Below are positions 8,843-17,960 of a stretch of 64,000 bases of DNA, piece after piece. Numbering within the stretch: the first letter of the stretch is position 1; each line of letters begins with the position of its first letter. A program made the position numbers and the translations under genes. The notes under the pieces are model-generated. The model was given only the letters and a program-made list of their open reading frames with translations. It was not told the origin of the DNA and did not search any database. Origin of the DNA: Balneolaceae bacterium (GTDB taxonomy: Bacteria; Bacteroidota; Rhodothermia; Balneolales; Balneolaceae); contig CP051242.1 in NCBI GenBank assembly GCA_017795005.1, positions 2,968,119 to 3,032,118 on the forward strand. Direction: 5' to 3'.

Positions 8843-10819
8843 TTAATTTCTGAATTTGGCTCTTATACCAACTATAAATCTTCTGCCGCTCATAGGAAAT
8901 GAAGCCGCCTCAAAGTAGCCTAACTGACCAACTCCATCAAGTGCATTTTCCCATCTCATTACTATCATCATAGCACGAACCCGGGCTGAAAGTTCTGCAT
9001 CTAACCGAAAAAAAGCAGGTATGTCTACCTCAGCGCTATTTGCCTGCCAATACTGTAGTTCAGTATTATAAAACTTACTCCCATAAGAAAGCGGAGACAG
9101 TGTTGTTCTAACGCCAAGTTTAACATAGGTAGCACGATCGAATGCATAGCCTTTTATAAATGCATTATTTCTTATCCACAGCTTTTGCTCATCATAATCG
9201 AGGGGTGTACCAGAATTTTGAGGACTCACTTCATTAAATGCATCGATGGTTGCTGAGCTTTCAACTTCAAATAAATGATTTTCGAAACTGCCATACACTG
9301 TTCCTGAGATCAATGAGATATCTCCGCTATTTACAAATGTGGAATCATTCCCTAAAAATGCGTCATTATTAGACTGTTTAATTCGTCCCGAAGCACCAAT
9401 CTGAATCAGGTCACCTAAACCCATAGTTACTTCTGTATATACCGAAATACCTTCTTCATTCCTTAGATTGGAATTACTTGTAAAATTTTTGCCGCTCCAG
9501 TATAATTCCTGAATTGAAGGCATCCTGCTGAAGAATGTCCCACTAACCAGTACATCAATAGAGTTAATTTTCAGCTTAGCTCCTCCTCCGATTTCTGTAT
9601 CTGTGAATCCATCACTTCTTTGTAAAAATCTTCCCTTTCCGAAAACCTGAAGATTTTGATCCAGTTTGCTTTCAATTTCTCCCCCAACCTGGATGTCTGA
9701 CCAATCTTCCTTGTTAATATTCCTGTTTTTTTTGAAGGTATGGTAGCTTCCTTGCACATCCAGTTTCAAGGAAAATAAGTCTGAACCTATTACCCTAAAC
9801 GCTTTTCCTGAATAATTTCTTAAATCCCATTCTAAGGTATCTCTGGATGCAGAAGGTAAATCGAACTCATTTTTTGTGAGGGTGATTTCAAATCCAGTAT
9901 TTTCAACTGAGTTACTATCCGGACGGAAATAGATACCTGTGAGCCAGTCGCGCCGGGATGTTTCTGAGGAAGCTCCACTTACTTTAGGACTGGATACAAA
10001 ACGATCAAATGAAAAAGCTAATGGATTAGTGACTTGATAACCGAATGACTCATCAAGCTCAAATTGATTTCGAAGATATATGGTACGAAGCTGTACATTT
10101 TGGTTCAGATAATGATAGGCACGAGCCAGAATTTGATTTCCCAATACCTCGTTTCTTGGATAATTATCTCCATCTCTCCTGTCCCAGAACGAAAGTTCGA
10201 TATTTATCCTCTCCGTTAAATTCTGGGTAACCATAAATTCCAGGTTCCGGTAATTATACTTTGCTTCATCGTAATTCATATAACTTACCGGCTCTAAGAT
10301 ATAATACTTCTTAAGTTCTACATCAGCATGATAACCAGAAGATTTTTGGTCATGAAGACTACCTATTTTATGATGAGGGACGTAATTATAGTTTACTAAC
10401 CCGGTTATTGGATTGGAAAGATCGATTCCTTCCAGATTAAGTGTTTGCTCATAGGGATTGTAGCCCGAAATCTGAAAAGCATCAAATCTTCCTATAGTCC
10501 CCTGCCTGAATGAAATAACATCCTTTCTGTATGCATAATAATCTCCCCAGTTAGGCCAGATTTGCCATCTTAGTAAACTATCATCTGCTACCTCACCCGC
10601 TCCGGCGGATTTAAATTGTTGCCATGGAATAATTTTTTCAGGTCCTTTTGGAACTTCCCGCTCAGGCTCACTGATTTCAGGTACGTTTGTTGAATCTGGT
10701 TCAGAAATAGCTACAGTAACTGAATCAGACTGAAGAGAGTCAGGAGTCACCTGAGCCAGGATTTGAGATATGCTTCCTGTCAGGAGAACAAAAACCAATA
10801 AAAGTGCTGATCTTATCAA
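8843..10819 (-). CDS. Outer membrane beta-barrel protein, TonB-receptor-like with reduced plug
   Basis: A signal peptide (cleavage near LAQ at 21-23) is followed by a Pro/Glu/Ser-rich linker (about 24-60). A short plug-like stretch (GRFDAFQISGYNPYEQ, then LNLEGIDLSNPITG) comes next, and then about 500 residues of amphipathic strands ending in FIVGIRAKFRN. It resembles TonB-dependent receptors but is shorter (658 residues) and I see no clear TonB box, so the transport mode is open. It starts inside the last four bases of cinA and ends one base before ftsX, so it is very likely co-transcribed with both. Ligand unknown. Confidence 0.7.
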   Translation of the reverse strand: MIRSALLLVFVLLTGSISQILAQVTPDSLQSDSVTVAISEPDSTNVPEISEPEREVPKGPEKIIPWQQFKSAGAGEVADDSLLRWQIWPNWGDYYAYRKDVISFRQGTIGRFDAFQISGYNPYEQTLNLEGIDLSNPITGLVNYNYVPHHKIGSLHDQKSSGYHADVELKKYYILEPVSYMNYDEAKYNYRNLEFMVTQNLTERINIELSFWDRRDGDNYPRNEVLGNQILARAYHYLNQNVQLRTIYLRNQFELDESFGYQVTNPLAFSFDRFVSSPKVSGASSETSRRDWLTGIYFRPDSNSVENTGFEITLTKNEFDLPSASRDTLEWDLRNYSGKAFRVIGSDLFSLKLDVQGSYHTFKKNRNINKEDWSDIQVGGEIESKLDQNLQVFGKGRFLQRSDGFTDTEIGGGAKLKINSIDVLVSGTFFSRMPSIQELYWSGKNFTSNSNLRNEEGISVYTEVTMGLGDLIQIGASGRIKQSNNDAFLGNDSTFVNSGDISLISGTVYGSFENHLFEVESSATIDAFNEVSPQNSGTPLDYDEQKLWIRNNAFIKGYAFDRATYVKLGVRTTLSPLSYGSKFYNTELQYWQANSAEVDIPAFFRLDAELSARVRAMMIVMRWENALDGVGQLGYFEAASFPMSGRRFIVGIRAKFRN

Positions 10820-12102
10820 GCGAATTCTTTTTTTAGTGCATAAGGGAGCTCATCCATACCGGAAAGTAAACGCCTTATTATTTCCAGAGCTACTACAGAG
10901 GTTCGTTCTCTGTTTGCAATACGGTCTTTAGTGAAAAACGCTTTAACAGCAAAATGTTGCCCGAGCCCGAAAATTCCAATCCAAACAGTTCCAACCGGTT
11001 TTTCCTTTGTTCCTCCACCAGGTCCGGCTACTCCCGTTGTTGATATACCGACGTTGCTTCCCAGTTTCTCTGATACTCCTTTTGCCATTTGAAGAGCAAC
11101 TTCTTTACTCACAGCACCAACTTGTTCTAAATCTTCCTTTTTAACGCCAAGCTGATTCACTTTTACTTCATTAGCATACGAAACAATCCCACCGAGCATA
11201 TATTCACTGCTTCCGGGAATATCAGTAATTTGTGTTGCTATCAATCCACCCGTACAACTTTCTGCTGTAGCTATTGTCAGATTTTTTGATTTCAGTATCT
11301 CCCCAACAGCCTCACTCAATGTAGTTTCTTTTGAACTGCCATAAATAAATGGTCCTGCTTTTAGTTTAATAAAATCAACCAGCTTTTGTGACCGGTTCGT
11401 AGCCTGTTCTTTGGTTTCCCCTTTCCCTGTTACTCGTAAGGTTACCTGACCAAATGAAGGAAGAAACGCTAAAGATACATGTTCATTTAAAAAAGAAGTC
11501 AGGTCGCCAAGAACCTGATCGCTAAGGGTGCTCTCTCCTATTCCGGCAATTTTGAGATATTCTGTATGAATGTAGCCCACAGACTCCCAAACTTCCCTAA
11601 GTTTTGAAGCTACCCTTCTTTTCATCAAATATTTCATCTCATAGGGCACACCCGGTAGAACAGCCAGATAACAATCGTTCTCATGGAACCACATCCCGGG
11701 AGCAGTACCGGCTTTATTGAAAAGTACTTCACAGTTCCCGGGAACCATCGCCTGCCAGCTGTTTGATTCCGAAAAAGGAATATTCCTGCTCTTGAATAAG
11801 TCCCGAACATAGTTGTCAACCGATTCATCCTTTACCAGTTTTGCATTAAATAACTCGGCAATACATGTTTTAGTAATGTCATCATGGGTTGGACCTAAAC
11901 CACCAGTAGTGATTACCAAATCCGATTCTTCCATACTTTTCTGAACTGTTATTTTAATCAGGTCTTTTTCATCAGAAATTGTGTGGACACGGGTGACTTC
12001 AATTCCCAATTCATTTAAAAACTGTCCCATCCAGGAAGCATTGGTATTAATTGTGTCACCAATAAGAAGCTCGTTTCCAATCGAAATAAGTTGTGCTTTC
12101 AT
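10816..12102 (-). CDS. cinA: CinA-family nicotinamide-nucleotide amidohydrolase
   Basis: Two domains are visible. Residues 1-170 are a molybdopterin-binding-like COG1058 domain (ISIGNELLIGDTINTNA, then TTGGLGPTHDDITK), which in related proteins cleaves ADP-ribose. Residues about 260-420 are the CinA C-terminal amidase domain with the TAESCTGG serine motif and GVAGPGGGTKEKPVG. Together they recycle NMN and damaged NAD by-products in the cytoplasm. The 428-residue length is standard for the two-domain form. It leads the leftward operon with the barrel gene and ftsX. Confidence 0.95.
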   Translation of the reverse strand: MKAQLISIGNELLIGDTINTNASWMGQFLNELGIEVTRVHTISDEKDLIKITVQKSMEESDLVITTGGLGPTHDDITKTCIAELFNAKLVKDESVDNYVRDLFKSRNIPFSESNSWQAMVPGNCEVLFNKAGTAPGMWFHENDCYLAVLPGVPYEMKYLMKRRVASKLREVWESVGYIHTEYLKIAGIGESTLSDQVLGDLTSFLNEHVSLAFLPSFGQVTLRVTGKGETKEQATNRSQKLVDFIKLKAGPFIYGSSKETTLSEAVGEILKSKNLTIATAESCTGGLIATQITDIPGSSEYMLGGIVSYANEVKVNQLGVKKEDLEQVGAVSKEVALQMAKGVSEKLGSNVGISTTGVAGPGGGTKEKPVGTVWIGIFGLGQHFAVKAFFTKDRIANRERTSVVALEIIRRLLSGMDELPYALKKEFA

Positions 12103-12279
12103 AGACTCTAAAATTCTACATTACACATACTAAATTCCACTCCTTCTTTAGAAAATAATATCTAAAGACTTGGTCTTGCACACAAAATTCCTCCAATAAT
12201 TCATATACCTAAATCACTAAAAATTAATTTGTAACAAAAAATAAAATACTACATCTTTAATGAAAGTAAGAGAGAAATA

Positions 12280-13377
12280 ATGCCTGAATATTTTATTAAG
12301 TACACACTTTTCTTAGTCCTTGGAACTATTCTTCTAACTAGTTGTGGGTTGTTTGAGAATGAGCAGGATTCAACAATTGTTTGGCAAAAAGAAGATCTGG
12401 ATGACTTTATAATTTATGCTTATGCCCCGGATGGCGATTCCTTTGCCGTTATTGACTTGGTGACCGGCGAAATCTATCGACATATAGATGACTTCAAAGG
12501 TATTCAATCTGTAGCGGCTACCCAAGACGGCTCCCTCATCTATGTAAGTACGTTTCGGGTATCCGGCTCGGGAGATACCTATGAGGGAGAAATTTACGAG
12601 GTAAATACTACAAGTTGGGAGTATGAAATTGTCTATAACCAAGCTGCTCATCTGATAGAAAACCGAAATGGTGGCATATTTTTTATAACAAAAGGTATTA
12701 CTCGTCCCCTTTCAAAAAGAGTGTTTGGTGAAATTAATCCATCTACCGAAGAAATTACTGAGATCGATAGCATTGACGTTGACTGGGGGGCATGGTATGA
12801 TGATAGATTGATTGAAATTCACCCCTACAAACCACTGGTATTTGCAGTAGATGGTTGGCCTGGAAACCTATATCAGTATAATTATAATTCTCAAGAGATA
12901 GACTTTTTATTCCCAGAACTCGCCTTTTCTTCCTTGGCACGCATCACTTTATCTGGATACGGAGATTCATTGTTTATTCCTGGGGGACCGGTTCTGGACG
13001 TAAACCATGAGAAAATAGTGGGTACTATACCCGTATGGAGACTAGGTTCTGCAGCCACCCGAAAAGACAATATTGAAGTCTATATTACAGACCCAGGAGG
13101 ATATTTACGGGAGCCATACTCCAAGGGTAAGATCTTTGTCTATGATCCGGAGAAGAATGAGATGAAAGCGCCTATCAATGTTGGAAGCGTTACTGATGTG
13201 ATTTACCTGACCCCCAAAGAGCGTTACGCGGTGGTCAATAACTGGCTGTCTAAGTTTATCGTTGTGGATTTGAAAACCCGTAAAATTGTTTCGGAGCATG
13301 AATACATAGAAAACAATGTACAAACACAAAGCATACAAGGGATGTACCTGGCCCCAAAGCCACCTTCATTAAAATAA
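12280..13377 (+). CDS. Propeller-like lipoprotein of unknown function
   Basis: The signal peptide ends in the lipobox LTSC, with Cys22 as the lipid site, so the protein is membrane-anchored. The remaining 340 residues contain repeated blade-like units of the kind found in beta-propellers: SFAVIDLVTGEIYRH, SLIYVSTFRVSG, GKIFVYDPEKNEM and SKFIVVDLKTRKIVSEH. No catalytic site is apparent. The subtilase gene follows after 20 bases with its own Shine-Dalgarno sequence, which suggests an operon and possibly a shared surface role. A partner or ligand cannot be named from the sequence. Confidence 0.75.
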   Translation: MPEYFIKYTLFLVLGTILLTSCGLFENEQDSTIVWQKEDLDDFIIYAYAPDGDSFAVIDLVTGEIYRHIDDFKGIQSVAATQDGSLIYVSTFRVSGSGDTYEGEIYEVNTTSWEYEIVYNQAAHLIENRNGGIFFITKGITRPLSKRVFGEINPSTEEITEIDSIDVDWGAWYDDRLIEIHPYKPLVFAVDGWPGNLYQYNYNSQEIDFLFPELAFSSLARITLSGYGDSLFIPGGPVLDVNHEKIVGTIPVWRLGSAATRKDNIEVYITDPGGYLREPYSKGKIFVYDPEKNEMKAPINVGSVTDVIYLTPKERYAVVNNWLSKFIVVDLKTRKIVSEHEYIENNVQTQSIQGMYLAPKPPSLK

Positions 13378-13397
13378 ACTCAAAAAGGAGAAACGTC

Positions 13398-16211
13398 ATG
13401 AGAGTACAACCGTCACTTAAACAACATGTGATTTTAGTAATCACCTTGTTACTGCCATATATATGCTATGGGCAACAAGAATACTTCTATTCAACCAACG
13501 GAAAAAAAGTGTATATGGAAATAATGGAAAACCGGTTTGTTGTTAAACCAGCCTCACCAGTAACTGCCAAGCAGGCAGAAGAGTTATTAGGTCCAACATT
13601 TACAAATGCACGGGCAGAAACTATTACAGGAATTAATGATTTTTATGAGATCAAGTTTGATTCCGGTCTTTTTACCACACAAGCATTACAATCAGAGCTG
13701 GATGAGCAAAAGTCCAAAAACACTTGGAGCAAGGTGAATCCTGTGTACTTGATTGAGGGAAACCCGGCTATTGTGTACGATGTGTTTGTAGTTAACCTTA
13801 AAGACGAATCTGTATTTCAAAAACTCGAACAGTTAAATAATGAGTACGGAGTAGAGTTAATAAGCAGGAATACATTAATTCCTACTATGATTACCCTTCG
13901 CGTACCGGACAATTCCGAACACCAGCTTGTTGAATTAGCTCGGACTTACTTTGAACGCTTGGAATTAGAATGGTCGGCTCCCGATTTTAAAATGAAGACC
14001 GTGCTTCACACTAATGACCCTTACTATCCCTACCAGTTTTATATGGATATGATATCAGCAGATAAGGCATGGAATATTAGCTTATCCGATCAGGATATTA
14101 CGGTAGCGGTTGTTGACCAAGGAGTGGAAGCCCACGAAGACCTTCCTGCCGGGCAATTAGTAAACGGATATGATGCTTTCGGGCAAACCGGCGGAGCTCC
14201 AGGTGGAAACGAAGCGCATGGAATGGCCAGTGTAGGTATCATAGCGGCCAATCATAATACCGATGGGATAGCTGGTTTAGCCCCCAACGTTAGGATTATG
14301 CCTGTTCGTATTTTTAATGAACGAGGTAACGGTTCCACCAATAATGAAATTACATATGCAATGACTCACGCAATTACGAACGGTGCTGACATTATCAGCA
14401 ACAGTTGGGGATACAGTGATAACAATGGGAATAGTGTGACCACTGATGCAAATCCGGGACTAACCACTGTAATAAATAATGCAAGTCAGAATGGGCGCGG
14501 TGGCTTGGGCACTGTTATCATTTTTGCTTCAGGTAATAACGGTCAAGATGTTACTTATCCAGCTTTTTTAAATAGTGTAATTGCAATTGGTGCCATTAAT
14601 AGTTCTAATACTGCTTTTAACTATAGCAACACTGGATCTTCGTTAGATTTAGTTGCTCCAAGTGGTGAAGTTGGTACCGTAAGCGTAGTTAATTGTGGAT
14701 TTTCTGATTTCCGTTTTGAATACAGTTTAGATGGCACTGTATGGACTTTAGATCGAGAAGGGGCAAGTGGATGGAATCCTGGAGATCATGATATTGCCCC
14801 ACTTGATTGTTTTAGTGAGTATCAATGGTCTACCCATGGTGGGCTGCCTACTCCAAACACAGGTTATACATCTCATGATGGTGGTACATCTGCTGCTGCA
14901 CCTCAGGTAAGTGGGACAGTAGCACTAATGCTTTCAATAAACCCAAACCTTACCTTAAGTCAGATTCAAAACCGAATCCAATACACTGCTGACAAAGTAG
15001 GTCCATATACCTATACAAATGGTTTCAATGTGAATATGGGTTATGGGAGGGTAAATGCTTATAAAGCAGTTCGGGAAGCACTTCCCTCTCAATATTCAAG
15101 CCAAAATTTTACCTCCTCAACTTCACTTTCTAATTCGGCCCATATGTACGGAACCACCAATATTGGAAATTCAGTTACCGTTACAATTCCTTCTGGTCAA
15201 GTCATGGTTTTAAGAGGTACTGTTAACGGTGGTACAAACTCTAAAATAACTTCCTACGGAAAAGTAATCATTGAAGAAGGCACTGTTTTGAACGATGTAG
15301 AAATAGTAATGGAAAGCGGAGGAGAACTCCTTCCAAGTAACATCGAACTTGATGGTAAAGGCATTGTATTCAAAAGTGGTTCAGATGGAGAAATAAAAAA
15401 CAGTACCATTACAAATGCCAATCGCGGGATAGAACTAAATGGCTCGGCTACTCCTTTAATTGAAGGAAATATCATTGAAGATAATGCTCACGGAATTTGG
15501 ATTAATAGTGGAGTTGGAAGTGGGGCACAAATTATAAATAATGCTCTTTCTACAAACTCAGGATATGGAATTGCAAGTTATTACTCCTCTCCTACAATAA
15601 ACTATAACTATTTTAATGGTAATTACTTTTTTGGTTTAGGTTCTACCGCTAGTTTTTATCGTAACCGATTTAATAGTTCGAATTATGGGCTTCAATTATT
15701 AAACAATAGTGCTGTTCAAAATGCTACTCGTAATTTAGTAGTTTCAAGTGGAACCACGTTTCATGTAGAAAGCCCGGTTACCGTTCAATTACAATATAAT
15801 GATACGTGGGTTGCAGGTACTACTTATCTAGTTCGGGCTAATTATAACGCATTAGTATTTGCATATAATAATTACTGGGGTGGCTACCCATCTTCCAGTT
15901 ATTATTATTCTACTAATGGAGCAAATATTTATTACTCTCAGTCACCCACAGCATACGTCCCGGAATATCATAAAGTATCAAACCCAACATTGGTTGACAA
16001 TCCTTTCGAGGATGTGAATTGCACCGAGAAATACAATGAAGTTAGTGCCTTGCTTTCAGAAAGAACTGATGAAGAAACTAAGAGAGCTCTCTTAACAACC
16101 AAGGCTGGATGTTATAGGTCTATGGGCATAGATGGTTTTATTGAACACTTGCAGGAAGAAGTCCGCACTGGTCTTTCTACCTCCAGTAAACTGTATGCCA
16201 CTTCTTCTTGA
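13398..16211 (+). CDS. Secreted subtilisin-like (S8) serine peptidase with beta-helix region, frame broken before its sorting tail
   Basis: A signal peptide (MRVQPSLKQHVILVITLLLP, cut near GQ) and a pro-region of about 190 residues precede an S8 domain with a complete triad: Asp240 in VAVVDQG, His274 in EAHGMAS, Ser498 in GGTSAAAP, plus Asn380 of the oxyanion hole in FASGNNG. From about 560 to 850 a right-handed parallel beta-helix of the NosD type follows. The frame stops at 16211 after KLYATSS. A +1 shift at about 16200 continues into the next 184 residues, which end in a T9SS sorting domain; the intact protein would have about 1,118 residues. A good AAAGGAG sits 7 bases before the start. 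As written, the product would lack its export tail. Confidence 0.85.
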   Translation: MRVQPSLKQHVILVITLLLPYICYGQQEYFYSTNGKKVYMEIMENRFVVKPASPVTAKQAEELLGPTFTNARAETITGINDFYEIKFDSGLFTTQALQSELDEQKSKNTWSKVNPVYLIEGNPAIVYDVFVVNLKDESVFQKLEQLNNEYGVELISRNTLIPTMITLRVPDNSEHQLVELARTYFERLELEWSAPDFKMKTVLHTNDPYYPYQFYMDMISADKAWNISLSDQDITVAVVDQGVEAHEDLPAGQLVNGYDAFGQTGGAPGGNEAHGMASVGIIAANHNTDGIAGLAPNVRIMPVRIFNERGNGSTNNEITYAMTHAITNGADIISNSWGYSDNNGNSVTTDANPGLTTVINNASQNGRGGLGTVIIFASGNNGQDVTYPAFLNSVIAIGAINSSNTAFNYSNTGSSLDLVAPSGEVGTVSVVNCGFSDFRFEYSLDGTVWTLDREGASGWNPGDHDIAPLDCFSEYQWSTHGGLPTPNTGYTSHDGGTSAAAPQVSGTVALMLSINPNLTLSQIQNRIQYTADKVGPYTYTNGFNVNMGYGRVNAYKAVREALPSQYSSQNFTSSTSLSNSAHMYGTTNIGNSVTVTIPSGQVMVLRGTVNGGTNSKITSYGKVIIEEGTVLNDVEIVMESGGELLPSNIELDGKGIVFKSGSDGEIKNSTITNANRGIELNGSATPLIEGNIIEDNAHGIWINSGVGSGAQIINNALSTNSGYGIASYYSSPTINYNYFNGNYFFGLGSTASFYRNRFNSSNYGLQLLNNSAVQNATRNLVVSSGTTFHVESPVTVQLQYNDTWVAGTTYLVRANYNALVFAYNNYWGGYPSSSYYYSTNGANIYYSQSPTAYVPEYHKVSNPTLVDNPFEDVNCTEKYNEVSALLSERTDEETKRALLTTKAGCYRSMGIDGFIEHLQEEVRTGLSTSSKLYATSS

Positions 16212-16755
16212 GTTAGAAAACCTCTTCTTAATGGATGAAGGTAAGTATGATGAAGCTATTGCAAACTACCAAACCTTGAGAAGTAATTTTGACCATGATC
16301 CCATGCTTCATCAACACGCTTTATTTGGTTTGGGATATGTTTATAGCATTGCAAAGGAAGAACAAAAAACAGGGCTTTCCTTCTTTGAAGAACTCCAATC
16401 ACTTTATCCGGAATCGTCTATGGCAGAAAGCGCCAGAGAAATTTCGAAATCTTATGGTTTTGATCTAGCAGAGTTAGAATCAGAGGATAGTAACAAAGAA
16501 GTTTCTGTTTCCAATTTCCCAAACCCTTTCAATCCTACAACACAAATCAGTTTTATATTACCGGAACAAGCTTTTGTAAAACTGAGAGTGTTTGATTTAA
16601 TTGGTCGTGAAGTCGCTGAACTGGTAAACGGGGAACTAAAAGCCGGGAATCATAATGCTAATTTTAATGCTTCAAACCTTGCCAGTGGTATTTATTTGTA
16701 TCAATTAGAAATCGGGGATAAGATAATTACACAGAAAATGACGCTTATAAAATAG
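16132..16755 (+). CDS. Displaced C-terminal part of the S8 peptidase: TPR-like segment plus T9SS sorting domain
   Basis: From about 16201 this frame reads LLELENLFLMDEGKYDEAIANYQ and continues as a helical repeat segment. It then gives a type A sorting domain: VSNFPNPFNPTTQISF, LRVFDLIGREV, LASGIYLYQLEIGD and a final KMTLIK. The first 23 residues after the formal ATG are out-of-frame reading of the upstream gene and are not real. It has no start signal of its own and makes sense only as the C-terminus of the preceding peptidase, joined by removing one base near 16197-16200. Either a sequence error or a lesion. Confidence 0.8.
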   Translation: MVLLNTCRKKSALVFLPPVNCMPLLLELENLFLMDEGKYDEAIANYQTLRSNFDHDPMLHQHALFGLGYVYSIAKEEQKTGLSFFEELQSLYPESSMAESAREISKSYGFDLAELESEDSNKEVSVSNFPNPFNPTTQISFILPEQAFVKLRVFDLIGREVAELVNGELKAGNHNANFNASNLASGIYLYQLEIGDKIITQKMTLIK

Positions 16756-16778
16756 GTTACGCGAATTAATTTATCCAA

Positions 16779-16812
16779 GTCATCCTCATTCTTTGAGGAT
16801 GACATTTTTTTT
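16779..16812 (+). terminator. Rho-independent terminator after the S8 peptidase
   Basis: The stem GTCATCCTCA with TGAGGATGAC (16779-16803) around a short loop is followed by eight T. The GTCATCC core recalls the larger GTCAT palindromes at 26523 and 47681. Confidence 0.8.
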
Positions 16813-16848
16813 GAATAACCACTTCCTAAATAATTCCTATCTTCGGCG

Positions 16849-17433
16849 ATGCATCGAATTCCGAATATCCTCAGTTCAGTACGGATCATACTTTCTCCCA
16901 TTTTTCTGGTTCTTTGGTTTCAGGAAGAGTTTCTCCTGAAACTATTGGGATTGGTAGTCTATATTATCGCTGCTGTAACTGATTATTTTGATGGGTACTA
17001 TGCCCGGAAATTTGCGGTTGAAAGTAAACTTGGTGTATTTCTGGATCCACTAGCAGATAAATTCCTGACCTTCAGCGGCTTCATTGTACTTCCCTTTATA
17101 GATCCTGAACAATTTCCTTGGTGGGCAATCGGACTTATTATTTTCCGGGATATTGTAATTACCATATTCAGAATTTATACCAACAGGAAAGAACAGCCAA
17201 TGGTTACCCGTTTTACAGCTAAAGCGAAAACAACCATTCAGATGGTTTTTCTTTATATCGGTTTGGTAGTAGGCTTATTTCAGAATGTCGATTTCTTTGC
17301 AGGGGAATGGGTTCGTTTAATTCTTCAGACTGATATACTCCTTTACCTTATGATTTTTGTTACTTCGGTAACTCTCTACTCAGGAGTTGAATACATTGTT
17401 GTAAACAGAATGGTATTCAAGCCTGAAAAGTGA
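16849..17433 (+). CDS. pgsA: CDP-diacylglycerol--glycerol-3-phosphate 3-phosphatidyltransferase
   Basis: It makes phosphatidylglycerophosphate from CDP-diacylglycerol and glycerol-3-phosphate in the inner membrane. The CDP-alcohol phosphotransferase motif is perfect: Asp45, Asp48-Gly49, Ala52-Arg53, Gly62, Asp66 and Asp70. Several membrane helices follow. The N-terminus MHRIPNILSSVRIILSPIF is typical of the family, which supports the ATG at 16849. The stop overlaps the start of the gene for PgpA, the phosphatase that acts on the product, so the two steps to phosphatidylglycerol are coupled. Confidence 0.95.
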   Translation: MHRIPNILSSVRIILSPIFLVLWFQEEFLLKLLGLVVYIIAAVTDYFDGYYARKFAVESKLGVFLDPLADKFLTFSGFIVLPFIDPEQFPWWAIGLIIFRDIVITIFRIYTNRKEQPMVTRFTAKAKTTIQMVFLYIGLVVGLFQNVDFFAGEWVRLILQTDILLYLMIFVTSVTLYSGVEYIVVNRMVFKPEK

Positions 17434-17918
17434 TGAAGAGGTTAGAGCTTTTCATTGGTTCAGGTTTTGGTTCAGGCTATTTCCCGGTAGCTCCCGGAAC
17501 TGCAGGAAGCCTGGTTGCAACTGTCTTTATGTTTTTTGTGATATCCGGGGGTGAATTAATTGGAACTCCAATTGTAGTTGTATTAGCCAGCATTCTTACC
17601 CTTGCCGTAAGCAAAACCTGTGAACAGGAATGGGGAGAAGATCCCGGAAAACTAGTAATGGATGAGTTTGCAGGACAAGCTCTGGTTTTTATCACTATTT
17701 CATTTTCAGGGGATTTACAAAAAGATATCCTGATTCTTGGTCTCGGCTTTATTCTATTTCGGATTTTTGATATCTGGAAGCCTCTTGGGATTAACAGGGT
17801 CCAAAAAATTGGTGGAGGCAGCGGTATTTTATTGGATGACTTGCTTGCCGGTTTTTATGCGTTTATCTGCTTAAAAAGTGTTATTTTTGCCTTCCCTGAA
17901 TTTTTTGGGTTCGCATAA
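17430..17918 (+). CDS. pgpA: Phosphatidylglycerophosphatase A
   Basis: It removes the phosphate from phosphatidylglycerophosphate to give phosphatidylglycerol. The family motifs SGYFPVAPGTAGSL (about 15-28) and the acidic motif VMDEFAGQALVF are present, with a FRIFDIWKP segment and LLDDLLAGFYA near the end. Start is GTG at 17430 or the ATG at 17433; both overlap the pgsA stop. It is followed by pyrE after 42 bases and may be part of the same transcript. Confidence 0.92.
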   Translation: MMKRLELFIGSGFGSGYFPVAPGTAGSLVATVFMFFVISGGELIGTPIVVVLASILTLAVSKTCEQEWGEDPGKLVMDEFAGQALVFITISFSGDLQKDILILGLGFILFRIFDIWKPLGINRVQKIGGGSGILLDDLLAGFYAFICLKSVIFAFPEFFGFA

Positions 17919-17960
17919 ACAGCGAATAATACACTGTCAGATAAAAGATTTACAGAACGC

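Noticed and set aside
16838-16845. TATCTTCG as a promoter for pgsA
   Set aside because: It ends three bases before the pgsA start codon, so transcription would begin inside the gene. Family comparison supports the ATG at 16849, so the match is probably chance unless the mRNA is leaderless with an unusual spacing.
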